Counted from the first letter of the stretch, positions 45,028 through 54,295 are shown. The stretch is 64,000 bases of DNA from Pseudomonas corrugata (GCF_001269905.1 NZ_LHVK01000025.1:62001-126000); one strand, 5' to 3'. Made by a program: numbers and translations. Notes: generated from the letters alone by a model not told the origin.

Positions 45028-47103
45028 TCACCGTGTCGGCTTGACCGTCACCGGCGCCTTGCCCGCCTTCATCTGCTCCAGCAGCGGCGCACACTGGTTC
45101 GGCTCGCCACCGCTGGGCGCCACCAGGGCCAGCAAGCCTGCCGCCGGCGCGGCGATCACACCCAGCGCCACCATCCCGGCACCGCGCAACATCAGTGGCA
45201 CGGCCTTGACCCCGGCGGAGGGCTTGGCGAACTTGCCCCGTACGTACAAGGGCGAGCGCAGGGAAATCAGCCGCCAGCCCTTGGATTCCGGCGAAATGGT
45301 CAGGTCCAGTTGTTCGGTAGCCATGTTTGCCGTGCCGTCGATGTAGATGATTGCGTTTTCAGTATCGAATACGAACAGGCGAGTGGTTGCCAGGCCGGCC
45401 TTGATGTCGAAGTCCGCCGCTGCACAGTTGATCTTCACTTCCTTGTCGCCAAAGATTTTCCCCATCACGTAGTTACCCACGTTCAACCCCGCCAACTCCA
45501 TCAACTCGCGACTGATGGCGCCGTCGTTGATGAGCATTTTCAAGGTGCCGTTGGAGGTGCCCAGCAACGCCGCGACTGAATTGCCACGACCGCTGATGTC
45601 GGCGTCGCCGTTGAGCTCGCCGAAACTGGTTTTCATCGGTTCGAAGCCGGGGAACAGCTGCTTGAGCTTGAATCCTCGCGCCGTCAACTTCGCTTGGCCC
45701 TCCAGGGGATGGGCCTGCCCGTTGAGACGGATCTGCGCATCGAGTCGGCCACCGGCGACGCCGAAACGCAGGGGCTCGAGGCTCAGTTGTCCGTCGTTGA
45801 GCACCAGGTGCGTGTAGAGGTCGGTGAACGGCAATTGCGCATTGTGGACGATGCGTTTGCCGGTGAACTCCACGTCGGCGTCCATCGCGCTCCAGCGCTC
45901 GGTGCGGAATTCTTCCACGGGCAGCACCTTGTCTGACGGCTGCTTGCTGGCGCTGCCACGGGCCTGCTGCTCGGTGCTGGAATCGGCGCCGATCAGCGGT
46001 GCCAGATCGCTGAACAACAGTTGGTCGGACACCAGCGTGCCGCTGAGTTTTGGCCGTGGCTGGCTGGCGACATAGGCCAGGTCACCATGGATGTCGCTGT
46101 CGCCGATCTTTCCGTTGAACGCCTCATAGCGAAACAGCGCCCCATCCGGCTCATGGAGTTTGGCAATCAGATGACCGTCGGTTTCATAGGGCGGCGAATC
46201 CGGCAAGGTCACCCCGGTCAGTGGATACAGATGAGCGAGGCTGGTGCCGGCCAGTTTCAGGCGCAGATCAAGGGCGCCGAGATTCATCGGGTCGGTGAGC
46301 GTACCAGCCAGTTCGACACGGGTATCGGCGGTCTTTACCTGAGCCTGCAACGGAAAGGGTTGCGATGCATTCTGCAAGGCCAGCAGGCCGCCGACCTTAC
46401 CGGAACCATTGAGATTCTGTCCGTGATACTGCCCGTCGACCTTGAAGGCGAACCCATAGTCCTGAGCCGTTGCGCCTTGATCCTGGACCTTTTTCGCGGC
46501 CTTTTCGCCGACGATATCCTTGAACGGAATGGACTTCCCCAGCGGGTCGATCAGCAGGTCGAGTCGAGTCTTCAAGGTCTGGTCGTCAAGCGTGACGTGC
46601 CCCTTGTCGAAGCCGATGGCCCCGATGTCCACGACCCAGCTCGACGGTTTGGCGTCCGGGTCCTTCGGATCGACCTGGAAGGTCCAGTTGGCGCGTCCAT
46701 CAGCCAGGCGCTGCAGGTTGGCGTCGGGTTCGGTCAGGTCGATTCTGGGAATCGTCACACGCCGAGCCAGCAAGGCAAGGGGGGAGATGCGCAACTCGAC
46801 ACGCTTGAGCGTGGCCATCTGCGGTTTTTTCGACCACTCGGGGTTGCCCAGGCTCAGATCCTCGGCCATCACGTGGGGCCAGGGCACCCAGGCCCGCCAG
46901 CCGCCCTCTTCGGACTCACGTTGCCAGACCACGGCCAGGTTGCCGTTGATGGCGAACGGGCGATGCAGTTCCTCGGACACCTTGGCGTTGAGCGTCGGCT
47001 TGATCCGGTTCCAATCGAAGAACACGATGACCAACACCAACACGGCCAACAGAACAGCAAGGCTGGCCAAGCTCCAGGCAAGGATTTTTGAAGTGCGAGT
47101 CAT
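45028..47103 (-). CDS. AsmA family protein
   Basis: A 691-residue protein anchored by one N-terminal helix (ILAWSLASLAVLLAVLVLVIVFF), then a long periplasmic beta-rich body. The AsmA N-terminal domain and the AsmA C-terminal domain (NGTLKMLINDGAISRELMEL and AADFDIKAGL) are present. AsmA-like proteins are elongated lipid-transfer or envelope-maintenance proteins. The ATG at 47103 has GGAG eight bases upstream; the frame extends further but without signals. Confidence 0.88.
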   Translation of the reverse strand: MTRTSKILAWSLASLAVLLAVLVLVIVFFDWNRIKPTLNAKVSEELHRPFAINGNLAVVWQRESEEGGWRAWVPWPHVMAEDLSLGNPEWSKKPQMATLKRVELRISPLALLARRVTIPRIDLTEPDANLQRLADGRANWTFQVDPKDPDAKPSSWVVDIGAIGFDKGHVTLDDQTLKTRLDLLIDPLGKSIPFKDIVGEKAAKKVQDQGATAQDYGFAFKVDGQYHGQNLNGSGKVGGLLALQNASQPFPLQAQVKTADTRVELAGTLTDPMNLGALDLRLKLAGTSLAHLYPLTGVTLPDSPPYETDGHLIAKLHEPDGALFRYEAFNGKIGDSDIHGDLAYVASQPRPKLSGTLVSDQLLFSDLAPLIGADSSTEQQARGSASKQPSDKVLPVEEFRTERWSAMDADVEFTGKRIVHNAQLPFTDLYTHLVLNDGQLSLEPLRFGVAGGRLDAQIRLNGQAHPLEGQAKLTARGFKLKQLFPGFEPMKTSFGELNGDADISGRGNSVAALLGTSNGTLKMLINDGAISRELMELAGLNVGNYVMGKIFGDKEVKINCAAADFDIKAGLATTRLFVFDTENAIIYIDGTANMATEQLDLTISPESKGWRLISLRSPLYVRGKFAKPSAGVKAVPLMLRGAGMVALGVIAAPAAGLLALVAPSGGEPNQCAPLLEQMKAGKAPVTVKPTR

Positions 47104-47465
47104 GCGCAAGGCTCCTGATGACAAATCGGCGTCCGTACCGCAACACCTGAAAAACCGAACCTGTAGCCGGCTCGTTGTATGAATGAGACTGGTGAAACGA
47201 CCAACAGGTTTACCCTCCAGGGTGAAAAACCTGACCAATCCGCCAGCAAGCTGTTACCGCCCGCGCACATTTGCGTGGCGTGAGTGGGTACAAAATACCC
47301 ACCATGGTGCGAAACCGCACCTCGGAAACGCCCGTTCTAGAGCCTTCCCAGCGAACAATCAATTCCGTTGATTATTACCATTGCGTTTATGAACTTTTAT
47401 ATCGACTTATCGAGAGTAGCATTGCCCTCGTACCCACTTTTTAGCCCTCCCGAGGAGCAACGATC
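47104..47465. other. Gap of 362 bases without a gene
   Basis: It lies between divergent genes. The part nearest the repeat-protein gene (about 47355-47430) is AT-rich (ATTATTACCATTGCG, GAACTTTTATATCG) and probably holds its promoter; CGAGGAG precedes that gene's ATG. No REPIN or RNA gene is visible. Confidence 0.4.
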
Positions 47466-47933
47466 ATGAAACGCCAATTACTGATGAGCCTTTCCCTTTC
47501 ACTGCTGGCCTCCACTGCTTTCGCCCTGCCAGCTTCCGAACAGGCTACACCACAGGTCAAGGACAGCCACTCGGTCTACAGCCAGACTGTTGCTGAAGAC
47601 GGTACCAAACGTACCCTTCAAGGTCGCGAAGTCACCGAAAACGGTTCGGCACGCACTCTCCAGGGTCGCGAAGTCGCTGAGGACGGTTCGGAACGCACTT
47701 TCCAGGGCCGCGAAGTCGCTGAAGGCGGTTCGGAACGCACTTTCCAGGGCCGCGAAGTCGCTGAAGGCGGTTCGGAACGCACTTTCCAAGGCCGCGAAGT
47801 CGCTGAAGGCGGCCGTGATCGCCTGGAAGATAAAGGCCTGGTTGAGAACGGCTACGATCGCACCACACAAGGCCAGACCCTGGCAGCCGATGGTAGTGAC
47901 CGGGTGATCCAACGCAACAGCGCTGTGAGCTGA
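47466..47933 (+). CDS. Secreted 14-residue tandem-repeat protein
   Basis: A 155-residue protein: signal peptide ending near TAFALPAS, then about seven to eight units of 14 residues with consensus EVAE(D/G)GSERTFQGR, running from residue 41 to 150; the last units are diverged (LVENGYDRTTQGQ, LAADGSDRVIQRN). Three central units are nearly identical over 42 bases. It is hydrophilic, without Cys or Trp. Function unknown; a surface or periplasmic repeat protein. A strong terminator follows, so it is a monocistronic unit. Confidence 0.85.
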   Translation: MKRQLLMSLSLSLLASTAFALPASEQATPQVKDSHSVYSQTVAEDGTKRTLQGREVTENGSARTLQGREVAEDGSERTFQGREVAEGGSERTFQGREVAEGGSERTFQGREVAEGGRDRLEDKGLVENGYDRTTQGQTLAADGSDRVIQRNSAVS

Positions 47934-47950
47934 GCCCATGGTCCTGGAAA

Positions 47951-47979
47951 AAAAGCCCGATTATCACAATCGGGCTTTT
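47951..47979. terminator. Strong bidirectional rho-independent terminator
   Basis: A 12-bp stem AAAAGCCCGATT / AATCGGGCTTTT around the loop ATCAC, with T and A runs on both sides; 17 bases after the repeat-protein gene. Confidence 0.93.
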
Positions 47980-48088
47980 GACTTTTCAGGCATTGCGTTT
48001 TCCCATTTGATCCCCTGCTACCGTTCGACGTCGACAAAGCCGATTTGCTAAAGTGCGTCGCTCCCATGACTCGGAAGTCAGTCCTGCG

Positions 48089-48721
48089 ATGTTGCCCCGC
48101 GCCGAACAGAAACAACAGACCCGAAATGCCCTGATGGACGCGGCCCGTCATTTGATGGAGTGCGGACGGGGATTCGGCAGCCTGAGCCTGCGCGAAGTTG
48201 CCAAGACGGCGGGCATCGTACCCACCGGCTTCTACCGGCATTTCGACGACATGGATCAACTGGGCCTGGCGCTGGTCAGCGAAGTAGGCCAGACCTTCCG
48301 CGAAACCATCCGGTTGGTGCGTCACAATGAATTCGTCATGGGCGGCATCATTGATGCATCGGTGCGGATCTTTCTTGATGTAGTGCAAGTCAACCGGTCG
48401 CAGTTCCTGTTCCTTGCCCGCGAACAATACGGCGGCTCCCTGCCGGTACGCCAAGCCATCGCACAACTGCGCGAAGCCATCAGTTCGGACCTGGCCGCCG
48501 ACCTGGCATTGATGCCGAAACTGCAGCATCTGGACCTTGCCGGGCTGAGCGTGATGGCCGACCTCATCGTCAAGAGCGTGTTCGCCACCCTGCCCGACAT
48601 CATCGACCCTCCCGCCGAAGCGCCCCCCGATCACCTCACGCCCCAGGCGAAGATCACCCAGCAACTGCGGTTTATCTTTATCGGCCTCAAACATTGGCAA
48701 GGCTTGGGCAGCACCGAGTAA
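48089..48721 (+). CDS. desT: TetR-family regulator, DesT/FabR type
   Basis: A 210-residue TetR regulator. The N-terminal helix-turn-helix is SLSLREVAKTAGIVPTGFYRHF, the recognition helix shared by E. coli FabR and Pseudomonas DesT. These repress or activate unsaturated fatty acid synthesis by sensing acyl-CoA. P. aeruginosa desT lies next to ureE, as here, which supports the name. The desCB desaturase genes that DesT controls there are not adjacent here. I start at 48089 (MLPRAEQKQQTR) to match family length. Confidence 0.75.
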   Translation: MLPRAEQKQQTRNALMDAARHLMECGRGFGSLSLREVAKTAGIVPTGFYRHFDDMDQLGLALVSEVGQTFRETIRLVRHNEFVMGGIIDASVRIFLDVVQVNRSQFLFLAREQYGGSLPVRQAIAQLREAISSDLAADLALMPKLQHLDLAGLSVMADLIVKSVFATLPDIIDPPAEAPPDHLTPQAKITQQLRFIFIGLKHWQGLGSTE

Positions 48722-48725
48722 TCCC

Positions 48726-48752
48726 CCTGTGGGAGCGAGCAGGCTCCCACAG
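48726..48752. repeat. Short REP-derived hairpin
   Basis: CCTGTGGGAGCGAGCAGGCTCCCACAGG is a compact palindromic REP variant just after desT; may serve as terminator. Confidence 0.7.
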
Positions 48753-48915
48753 GTTCGCCGAACGCCACAAAACAGTGCGCCCCTCTCGTTGCGCGCACTG
48801 GTTCGGAGCGACCTAAAAGGCTGCGCCAAGCATCCCACGCCTATTTCCTACGCCATCTTCGATTGGCAAGCCCCTTGCTCTAAACACAGCATCGCTCATT
48901 GCTGGAAGCACTCCG

Positions 48916-49416
48916 ATGCTGGTGATTCATCGCAGAATCGACACTCAACCCCGCTGGGACGCCGAACTCCATCTGACTTTCGATGCCCGCAGCAAAAGTC
49001 GCCTGCGCTGTTTCAGTGCCGAGGATGAAGACGTGGGATTGTTTCTGGAGCGGGGCCAGCCGCCGCTTCATGACGGCGAATACCTCCAGGCCGAAGACGG
49101 ACGTATCGTGCGTGTCTGTGCCCGCCCCGAGCAACTGCTGCATGTCACCTGCGCCAATGGGTTCGAGCTGACGCGTGCAGCCTATCACCTGGGCAATCGC
49201 CATGTTGCGCTGCAAGTGGGCGATGGCTGGCTGCGCCTGCTGGACGATTACGTGCTCAAGGCGATGCTCGAACAACTGGGCGCGACCGTCGCCCCCATCG
49301 AAGCCCCATTTCAACCCGAACATGGCGCCTATGGCGGCGGCCATCATCATTCTCGGCACGGCGACGAAGACTTCAACTATGCACCGCGCCTGCATCAGTT
49401 CGGCTTGCGTACATGA
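48916..49416 (+). CDS. ureE: Urease accessory protein UreE
   Basis: A 166-residue nickel metallochaperone. The N-terminal domain starts MLVIHRRID; the C-terminal domain has LLHVTCANGFELTRAAYHLGNRH with the conserved metal-binding His. The tail is His-rich (YGGGHHHSRHGDED), suitable for nickel storage. First gene of ureE-ureF-ureG-hupE; its TGA overlaps the ureF ATG. Confidence 0.95.
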   Translation: MLVIHRRIDTQPRWDAELHLTFDARSKSRLRCFSAEDEDVGLFLERGQPPLHDGEYLQAEDGRIVRVCARPEQLLHVTCANGFELTRAAYHLGNRHVALQVGDGWLRLLDDYVLKAMLEQLGATVAPIEAPFQPEHGAYGGGHHHSRHGDEDFNYAPRLHQFGLRT

Positions 49417-50087
49417 ACCCGGCCTGGGCGCTGTTGCGTCTGGCCAGCCCGCAGTTGCCAATCGGCGGCTACAGCTATTCCCAAGGACTGGAGATGGCGG
49501 TGGATAACGGCCAGATCAAGACATCCGACGACGCCCGTCGATGGATCAGCGATCAATTGCTGCTAAACCTGGCGTGCTTCGAAGCTCCCCTGCTGCTCGC
49601 TCATTGCAGCGCCGCTGCGGCCGACGATTGGAGCGCCCTGGGGCAACACTGCGAAGCACACCGCGCCAGCCGGGAAACCCGCGAGTTGTACCAGGAGAGC
49701 CGGCAAATGGGCTATTCGTTGCAACAACTGCTTGGCGGCCTGCCGGAACTCGACGGCGCCGCACGGCATTTTCTCGAACAACGCAGCGAACCACATCTGG
49801 CCCTGGGCTGGGCCCTGGCCGCCCGCGCATGGAACATCAGCCCCCAGGACGCCCTCGCAGCCTGGTTGTGGAGCTGGCTGGAGAACCAGCTGGCGGTGCT
49901 GATGAAAACCCTTCCCCTCGGCCAGCAAGCCGCCCAGCGCCTGACCAGCGAGCTGCTGCCGCTGTTGCAACAGGCCCAGCACAACGCCTCGAACATCGAC
50001 CCCAAGCATTACGGCAGCGCCGCGTTTGGCCTGTCCCTGGCGTGTATGGCCCATGAGCGCCAGTACAGCCGTCTGTTCCGTTCCTAG
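49413..50087 (+). CDS. ureF: Urease accessory protein UreF
   Basis: A 224-residue helical protein: LLRLASPQLPIGGYSYSQGLE at the start is the UreF signature. It bridges UreD and UreG and gates GTP hydrolysis during nickel insertion. It is coupled to ureE by ATGA overlap and is followed by ureG after 9 bp. Confidence 0.95.
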   Translation: MNPAWALLRLASPQLPIGGYSYSQGLEMAVDNGQIKTSDDARRWISDQLLLNLACFEAPLLLAHCSAAAADDWSALGQHCEAHRASRETRELYQESRQMGYSLQQLLGGLPELDGAARHFLEQRSEPHLALGWALAARAWNISPQDALAAWLWSWLENQLAVLMKTLPLGQQAAQRLTSELLPLLQQAQHNASNIDPKHYGSAAFGLSLACMAHERQYSRLFRS

Positions 50088-50096
50088 GAGACAAAC

Positions 50097-50711
50097 ATGA
50101 ACACACAACCCCTGCGCGTCGGCATCGGCGGTCCGGTGGGCTCCGGCAAGACCGCCCTGACCCTGGCCCTGTGCCTGGCCCTGCGCGAGCGCTACAACCT
50201 CGCGGTGGTCACCAACGATATCTACACCCGCGAAGACGCCGACTTCCTGGTCCGCAACGAAGCCCTGGCGCCGGAGCGGATCATTGGTGTCGAAACCGGT
50301 GGTTGCCCGCACACAGCCATTCGCGAAGACGCCTCGATCAACCTCGAAGCGGTAGACCAGTTGAACCGGCGCTTCCCGGGGCTGGACCTGATCCTGGTGG
50401 AGTCCGGGGGCGACAACCTTTCGGCGACCTTCAGCCCGGAGCTGTCGGACCTGACCCTCTACGTGATCGATGTCTCGGCCGGGGACAAGTTGCCGCGAAA
50501 GGGTGGGCCGGGCATCTGCAAGTCCGACTTGCTGGTCATCAACAAGATCGACCTGGCACCGCTGGTAGGTGCTTCCCTGGAGATGATGGACAGCGACACC
50601 CGGCGAATGCGCAACGGCAAGCCGTTCGTCTTCAGCAACCAGAAAACCGGCCAGGGCCTGGAGGAGATCATCGCTTTCATCGAGCGCCAGGGTCTGCTGA
50701 CTGCTGCCTGA
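50097..50711 (+). CDS. ureG: Urease accessory GTPase UreG
   Basis: A 204-residue SIMIBI GTPase with P-loop GGPVGSGKTALTL, the nickel-binding CPH motif (ETGGCPHTAIRED) and base-specificity NKIDLAPLVG. It drives nickel delivery to UreC. AGGAGA precedes the ATG. Full length. Confidence 0.97.
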   Translation: MNTQPLRVGIGGPVGSGKTALTLALCLALRERYNLAVVTNDIYTREDADFLVRNEALAPERIIGVETGGCPHTAIREDASINLEAVDQLNRRFPGLDLILVESGGDNLSATFSPELSDLTLYVIDVSAGDKLPRKGGPGICKSDLLVINKIDLAPLVGASLEMMDSDTRRMRNGKPFVFSNQKTGQGLEEIIAFIERQGLLTAA

Positions 50712-50741
50712 TTTTTCGAACTCTCAACAAGGAAGCCTCTC

Positions 50742-51314
50742 ATGACACTCAAACGCATCCTCGGCACCCTCGCCCTGCTGCTGGCCCCAACCCTGGCCTT
50801 CGCCCACCCCGGCCACGGCGATAACGGCCTGATCGCCGGCCTCGGGCATCCCATCGGCGGCCTGGACCACCTGCTCGCCATGCTCGCGGTCGGCTTGTGG
50901 GCGGCACAGCAACAAGGCACTGCGCGCTGGGCGCTGCCCTGCACGTTCATCGGTACGATGCTGATCGGCGGTCTGCTCGGTTTCGAAGGTCTGCAGTTGC
51001 CGGCGCTGGAGAGCGGGATTGCCGCCTCGGTGCTGGCCCTGGGCCTGGCGGTGGCGCTGGCAGTCCGTCCGCCATTGAGTCTGGCGGTTGCTGCGACTGC
51101 ACTGTTTGCGCTGTTCCATGGTGTGGCCCATGGGCTGGAACTACCGGACATGTCGAGCCCGTGGGCTTATGCAGCCGGGTTCGTCGCTGCGACGGCGGCG
51201 CTGCATGGCGCAGGTTTCGTCCTGGTTCGCGCGCTGCCACGGGCAGCTGCGCCCTTGGTACGGCTGGCGGGGGCGGCTTCGGCGGGGGTTGGGATCTGGT
51301 TGTTGGCAGGTTGA
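50742..51314 (+). CDS. hupE: HupE/UreJ family nickel transporter
   Basis: A 190-residue membrane protein with a cleavable N-terminal signal (LLLAPTLAFA) and about six helices. The HPGHGDNG and HPIGGLDHLLAM motifs are the metal-binding signature of HupE/UreJ permeases. It likely brings in nickel for urease, ending the ureEFG operon 30 bp after ureG. Confidence 0.9.
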   Translation: MTLKRILGTLALLLAPTLAFAHPGHGDNGLIAGLGHPIGGLDHLLAMLAVGLWAAQQQGTARWALPCTFIGTMLIGGLLGFEGLQLPALESGIAASVLALGLAVALAVRPPLSLAVAATALFALFHGVAHGLELPDMSSPWAYAAGFVAATAALHGAGFVLVRALPRAAAPLVRLAGAASAGVGIWLLAG

Positions 51315-51338
51315 TTTTCGGCGCTTTCAAGACCGCCT

Positions 51339-51410
51339 TCGCGAGCAAGCCCGCTCCCACAATTTGATCGGCGTAAACCGGACCTGTGGGAGCGGACTTG
51401 CCCGCGAAGG
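51339..51410. repeat. REPIN
   Basis: Cores TCGCGAGCAAGCCCGCTCCC and TGTGGGAGCGGACTTGCCCG, after the urease accessory operon. Confidence 0.82.
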
Positions 51411-51494
51411 GGCTCTAGAAGGCACTGCATCTCTCGCCCCTGCCACTCTGCTACCATGTCGCGCAATCGCCCCTTGCCGTGACGACGTCCGCCC

Positions 51495-52628
51495 ATGCCC
51501 GATGCTTCCCGCCCCGTTCCTTCACCTGAATTGATCGCCCTGTTCGCAACAGTGCGCCAGCATTTTCACGAGGTGATCGTGCCCATGTGGCAAGGCCCGG
51601 GCTGGAATGCCGAACTGGCACTGCCCTACGAATCCCTGGATGCGGCCCACACGCCGTTGCCACCCCAACGCTACCGGGCGATGGCCTGCGCAAGACAACT
51701 GTATGTGTTCGCCAGCCTGATCGGCGAAGTAACAGGGGCCGAAGAACGGGCCGCGGCGCTGTTCCGTTCGCTACAGCGCCACTTTCACGATGGCGAACAC
51801 GGCGGCTGGTTCTACAGCATCGACCCGCAAGGCGCCCCGCTGGACACCGGCAAAGACCTCTACACCCACGCCTTCATCCTGTTCGCCTGCGCCCATTACT
51901 GGGACAAGGTTCGCGAGCCACTGGTGGAATCGGTGCTCAACGCTGCGCTGGAAGTCATTGCCCGGCGCTTTGCCACCGGCGACGGTCTCTACGAGGCCAG
52001 CCTCAAGCGCGATTGGTCAACGCTCGGAACCGGCCCGTTGCAGAACCCCCTGATGCACTTGGCAGAAGCCTTCCTCGCCACCCTCGCGGTCCGCGACGAT
52101 GCCAACGTTCGCCAGGCATTGCTGAGTCTGTGTGACGGGATGTCCAAGCACTTCATTGAGCCGAAGCTGGGCGTGATAATGGAGAAACCGCTCAAGGCTG
52201 TGGATAACTGGTTTGAGCCGGGACATCAGTTCGAATGGTATTTCCTGCTGGCTTCGTCGCCCCTGCTGCAAGACGGCCAGTTGCGCGTCGCCCTGCAGCG
52301 GAGCTTTGACTATACCGAGCAAGAAGGCGTGAACCCGCAGTCCGGCGCGGTATGTGCCATGCTGAGCCCGAAGCCGGGCACTGTCGCGCGCGACGTCACC
52401 CAACGCATCTGGGCCCAGGCCGAATACCTGCGCGCCCTCACCCTGCGCCCGGGAAGCCAGGACGTGTTGCTGCGTCAGCTTCAGGCTCTGCAACAGCATT
52501 TTCTGCATGCCAAGGGGTGGAACGAATGCCTTGATACCGACGGCCTCGTCAGCCGTCGGGACATGCCCTCCACCACCCCCTATCACCTGATGACCTGCTA
52601 TCGCGGATTGGCCGATTACCTGGGCTGA
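51495..52628 (+). CDS. AGE-family (N-acylglucosamine 2-epimerase/mannose isomerase-like) protein
   Basis: A 377-residue (alpha/alpha)6-barrel protein: conserved pieces are RYRAMACARQLYVFASL, HGGWFYSIDPQGAP, DLYTHAFILFACAHY, PGHQFEWYFLLA and the C-terminal TPYHLMTCYRGLADYL. Conserved His residues of the active site (THAF, GHQFEW, TPYHL) are present. Members interconvert mannose and fructose or epimerise N-acylglucosamine; sequence alone does not say which. Stands alone between REPINs. Confidence 0.85.
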   Translation: MPDASRPVPSPELIALFATVRQHFHEVIVPMWQGPGWNAELALPYESLDAAHTPLPPQRYRAMACARQLYVFASLIGEVTGAEERAAALFRSLQRHFHDGEHGGWFYSIDPQGAPLDTGKDLYTHAFILFACAHYWDKVREPLVESVLNAALEVIARRFATGDGLYEASLKRDWSTLGTGPLQNPLMHLAEAFLATLAVRDDANVRQALLSLCDGMSKHFIEPKLGVIMEKPLKAVDNWFEPGHQFEWYFLLASSPLLQDGQLRVALQRSFDYTEQEGVNPQSGAVCAMLSPKPGTVARDVTQRIWAQAEYLRALTLRPGSQDVLLRQLQALQQHFLHAKGWNECLDTDGLVSRRDMPSTTPYHLMTCYRGLADYLG

Positions 52629-52639
52629 CCGGTCGATTG

Positions 52640-52742
52640 CTATCGCGGGCAAGCCTTGCTCCCACAGGTTCGAGTCATTCCCGGAGCAAAGTACGTTCCC
52701 ACGGTACTGAGCTTTCCGTGGGAGCAAGGCTTGCCCGCGATG
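52640..52742. repeat. REPIN with inserted REP fragment
   Basis: Outer cores TATCGCGGGCAAGCCTTGCT and GTGGGAGCAAGGCTTGCCCG, with a diverged third fragment (GGAGCAAAGTACGTTCCCAC) between. Confidence 0.8.
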
Positions 52743-52757
52743 AACGATAACGCGGTC

Positions 52758-53525
52758 CTATCCCTTGTTATTTCTCTCAATGGCAAATCCAGCCCAGGTC
52801 TGGCTCACCGGCATCAACTCCAGGCTGTTGATGTTGATGTGCGCTGGCGTGTTGAGCACCCAATAGATCGTTTCGGCAATGTCCTGCGGCTGGATCGGCT
52901 CGGCCCCGGCATAAGTCGCGTTGTAGCGTTCCTGGTCACCGCCGAAGCGTACCAGTGAGAACTCGCTCTCACACAAGCCCGGCTCGATGTTGCTGACCCG
53001 CACACCGGTACCCTGCAGGTCGCAGCGCAGGTTCAGCGAGAACTGTTTGACGAACGCCTTGCTCGCGCCATACACGTGGCTACCCGGGTACGGGTAGTTG
53101 CCGGCGATGGAACCCAGGTTGATGATCCCCGCGCCGCGACCATGGGCAATCAGGCGCGGCAGCAACAGGCGCGTGCTGTAGAGCAATCCCTTGACGTTGG
53201 TGTCGACCATCGTGTCCCAGTCATCAAGGTCGCACTTGGGTGCCGGATCGACCCCCAGTGCCAATCCGGCGTTGTTGATCAAGCCACGCAATGTGGCGAA
53301 AGACGGCGGCAGATTGGCGATTGCTTCCTCCATGGCCTTGCGTTCACGCACATCCAATACCAGGCCATGGACCTCGGTCTGTTTCGACAGCTCGGCGCAC
53401 AGGGCATTGAGGCGCTCTTCACGGCGCCCGGTCAGCACCAGTTTCCAGCCGGCCTCGGCAAAACGACGGGCACAGGCTTCGCCAAATCCGGACGTCGCCC
53501 CGGTGATAAACAGGGTATTGGACAT
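52758..53525 (-). CDS. Short-chain dehydrogenase/reductase (YdfG-like)
   Basis: A 255-residue classical SDR: cofactor loop TGATSGFGEACAR, an RR pair after the second strand (LTGRREERL) suggesting NADPH, NNAGLALG, catalytic Ser of LGSIAGNYPYPG and YGASK. The close relation to YdfG (3-hydroxy acid/serine dehydrogenase) is seen in GLALGVDPAPKCDLDDWDTM. GGAGAAC precedes two adjacent ATGs; the second (53525) has better spacing. Confidence 0.9.
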   Translation of the reverse strand: MSNTLFITGATSGFGEACARRFAEAGWKLVLTGRREERLNALCAELSKQTEVHGLVLDVRERKAMEEAIANLPPSFATLRGLINNAGLALGVDPAPKCDLDDWDTMVDTNVKGLLYSTRLLLPRLIAHGRGAGIINLGSIAGNYPYPGSHVYGASKAFVKQFSLNLRCDLQGTGVRVSNIEPGLCESEFSLVRFGGDQERYNATYAGAEPIQPQDIAETIYWVLNTPAHININSLELMPVSQTWAGFAIERNNKG

Positions 53526-54295
53526 CATGTTCTCCTTGATTGGGCTTGAGGCAGCCATTGAATGGATCGGCCCACAGCATGCCCGGCCCGACAGCGAGCG
53601 GCAACTGCCCACCGCGGATGTTGAACCAGACCAGGCTGATCATAAAACGATCAAACGGAGCCAGCCCTTGCAGAATGAGGGATGTAGCCTGTTGCCCGCA
53701 CCTTATCCACAGGCACGTCCACAGTAATCGGGGGCAAGTGAAAACGCTGCAAGCCGCTGTGCGTAAGGCGTTGCGGGGCATATGGAAACTTTTTTCCCTT
53801 GACCCTGCATGCAGGGTTGTGCAGATCGGATTCTCTGCTATAAACCAGGCCCCATCGACACGATGGCTCGAAGCCAGCAAACACGGCCCTCAGAGCGGTC
53901 TTTCCAGAGTTTAATCACAGACTTATCCACAGGCTTTCCCACAGATTGCCAAGCCTGTTCCAGCGCTCAGAAAAGGGTTGACAACCTGCACTCATGCTCG
54001 CCTGAAAATACCTGTTCAAAAAACGATCATCACTCTACAAGGCACGTTTTTAAAGGCCTCCAGCCAGCTACTCCCACGTTACCCACAGCCGGTTCCACAG
54101 CAAACGGGGACAAGTCAAAACTGTGACAAAACAACTGTTTGCGGCGACTTTATGTCGCGGTTTAGTAAGGGTTGTGGATTGTTGTCCACAATTCACTGCT
54201 CCACACAAGACCCCCTTGTGGGAGCGGTTGGGTGGTGTTCTGGAGACATAAAAAAACCGGCGATCACTCGCCGGTTTTTTATTGCCATATCGACG
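53526..54295. other. 770-base non-coding gap with DnaA-box-like cluster
   Basis: No gene can be supported. Perfect DnaA boxes TTATCCACA occur at 53703-53711 and 53923-53931. Near-matches include TTTCCCACA (53936), TTACCCACA (54079), TTGTCCACA (54182) and, on the other strand, TGTGGATTG (54173). A perfect palindrome ACCCTGCATGCAGGGT lies at 53802-53817 and an isolated REP half at about 54217. A DnaA-binding region or replication-related site is one reading; regulatory or chance clustering is another. Confidence 0.5.
54251..54280. terminator. Strong bidirectional terminator after the liv operon
   Basis: AAAAAACCGGCGA / TCGCCGGTTTTTT with a 4-base loop (TCAC). It lies 16 bases beyond the livF stop codon and ends the minus-strand operon. 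Confidence 0.93.

Noticed and set aside
47499..47939. Minus-strand 146-codon repetitive frame opposite the repeat protein
   Set aside because: The repeats arise from antisense reading of the 42-bp units; the plus frame has the signal peptide and ribosome-binding site.
40036..53590. CCACAGCATGCCCGG shared near 40040 and near 53570
   Set aside because: A 15-base match is expected by chance a few times in a window of this size when both strands are compared.
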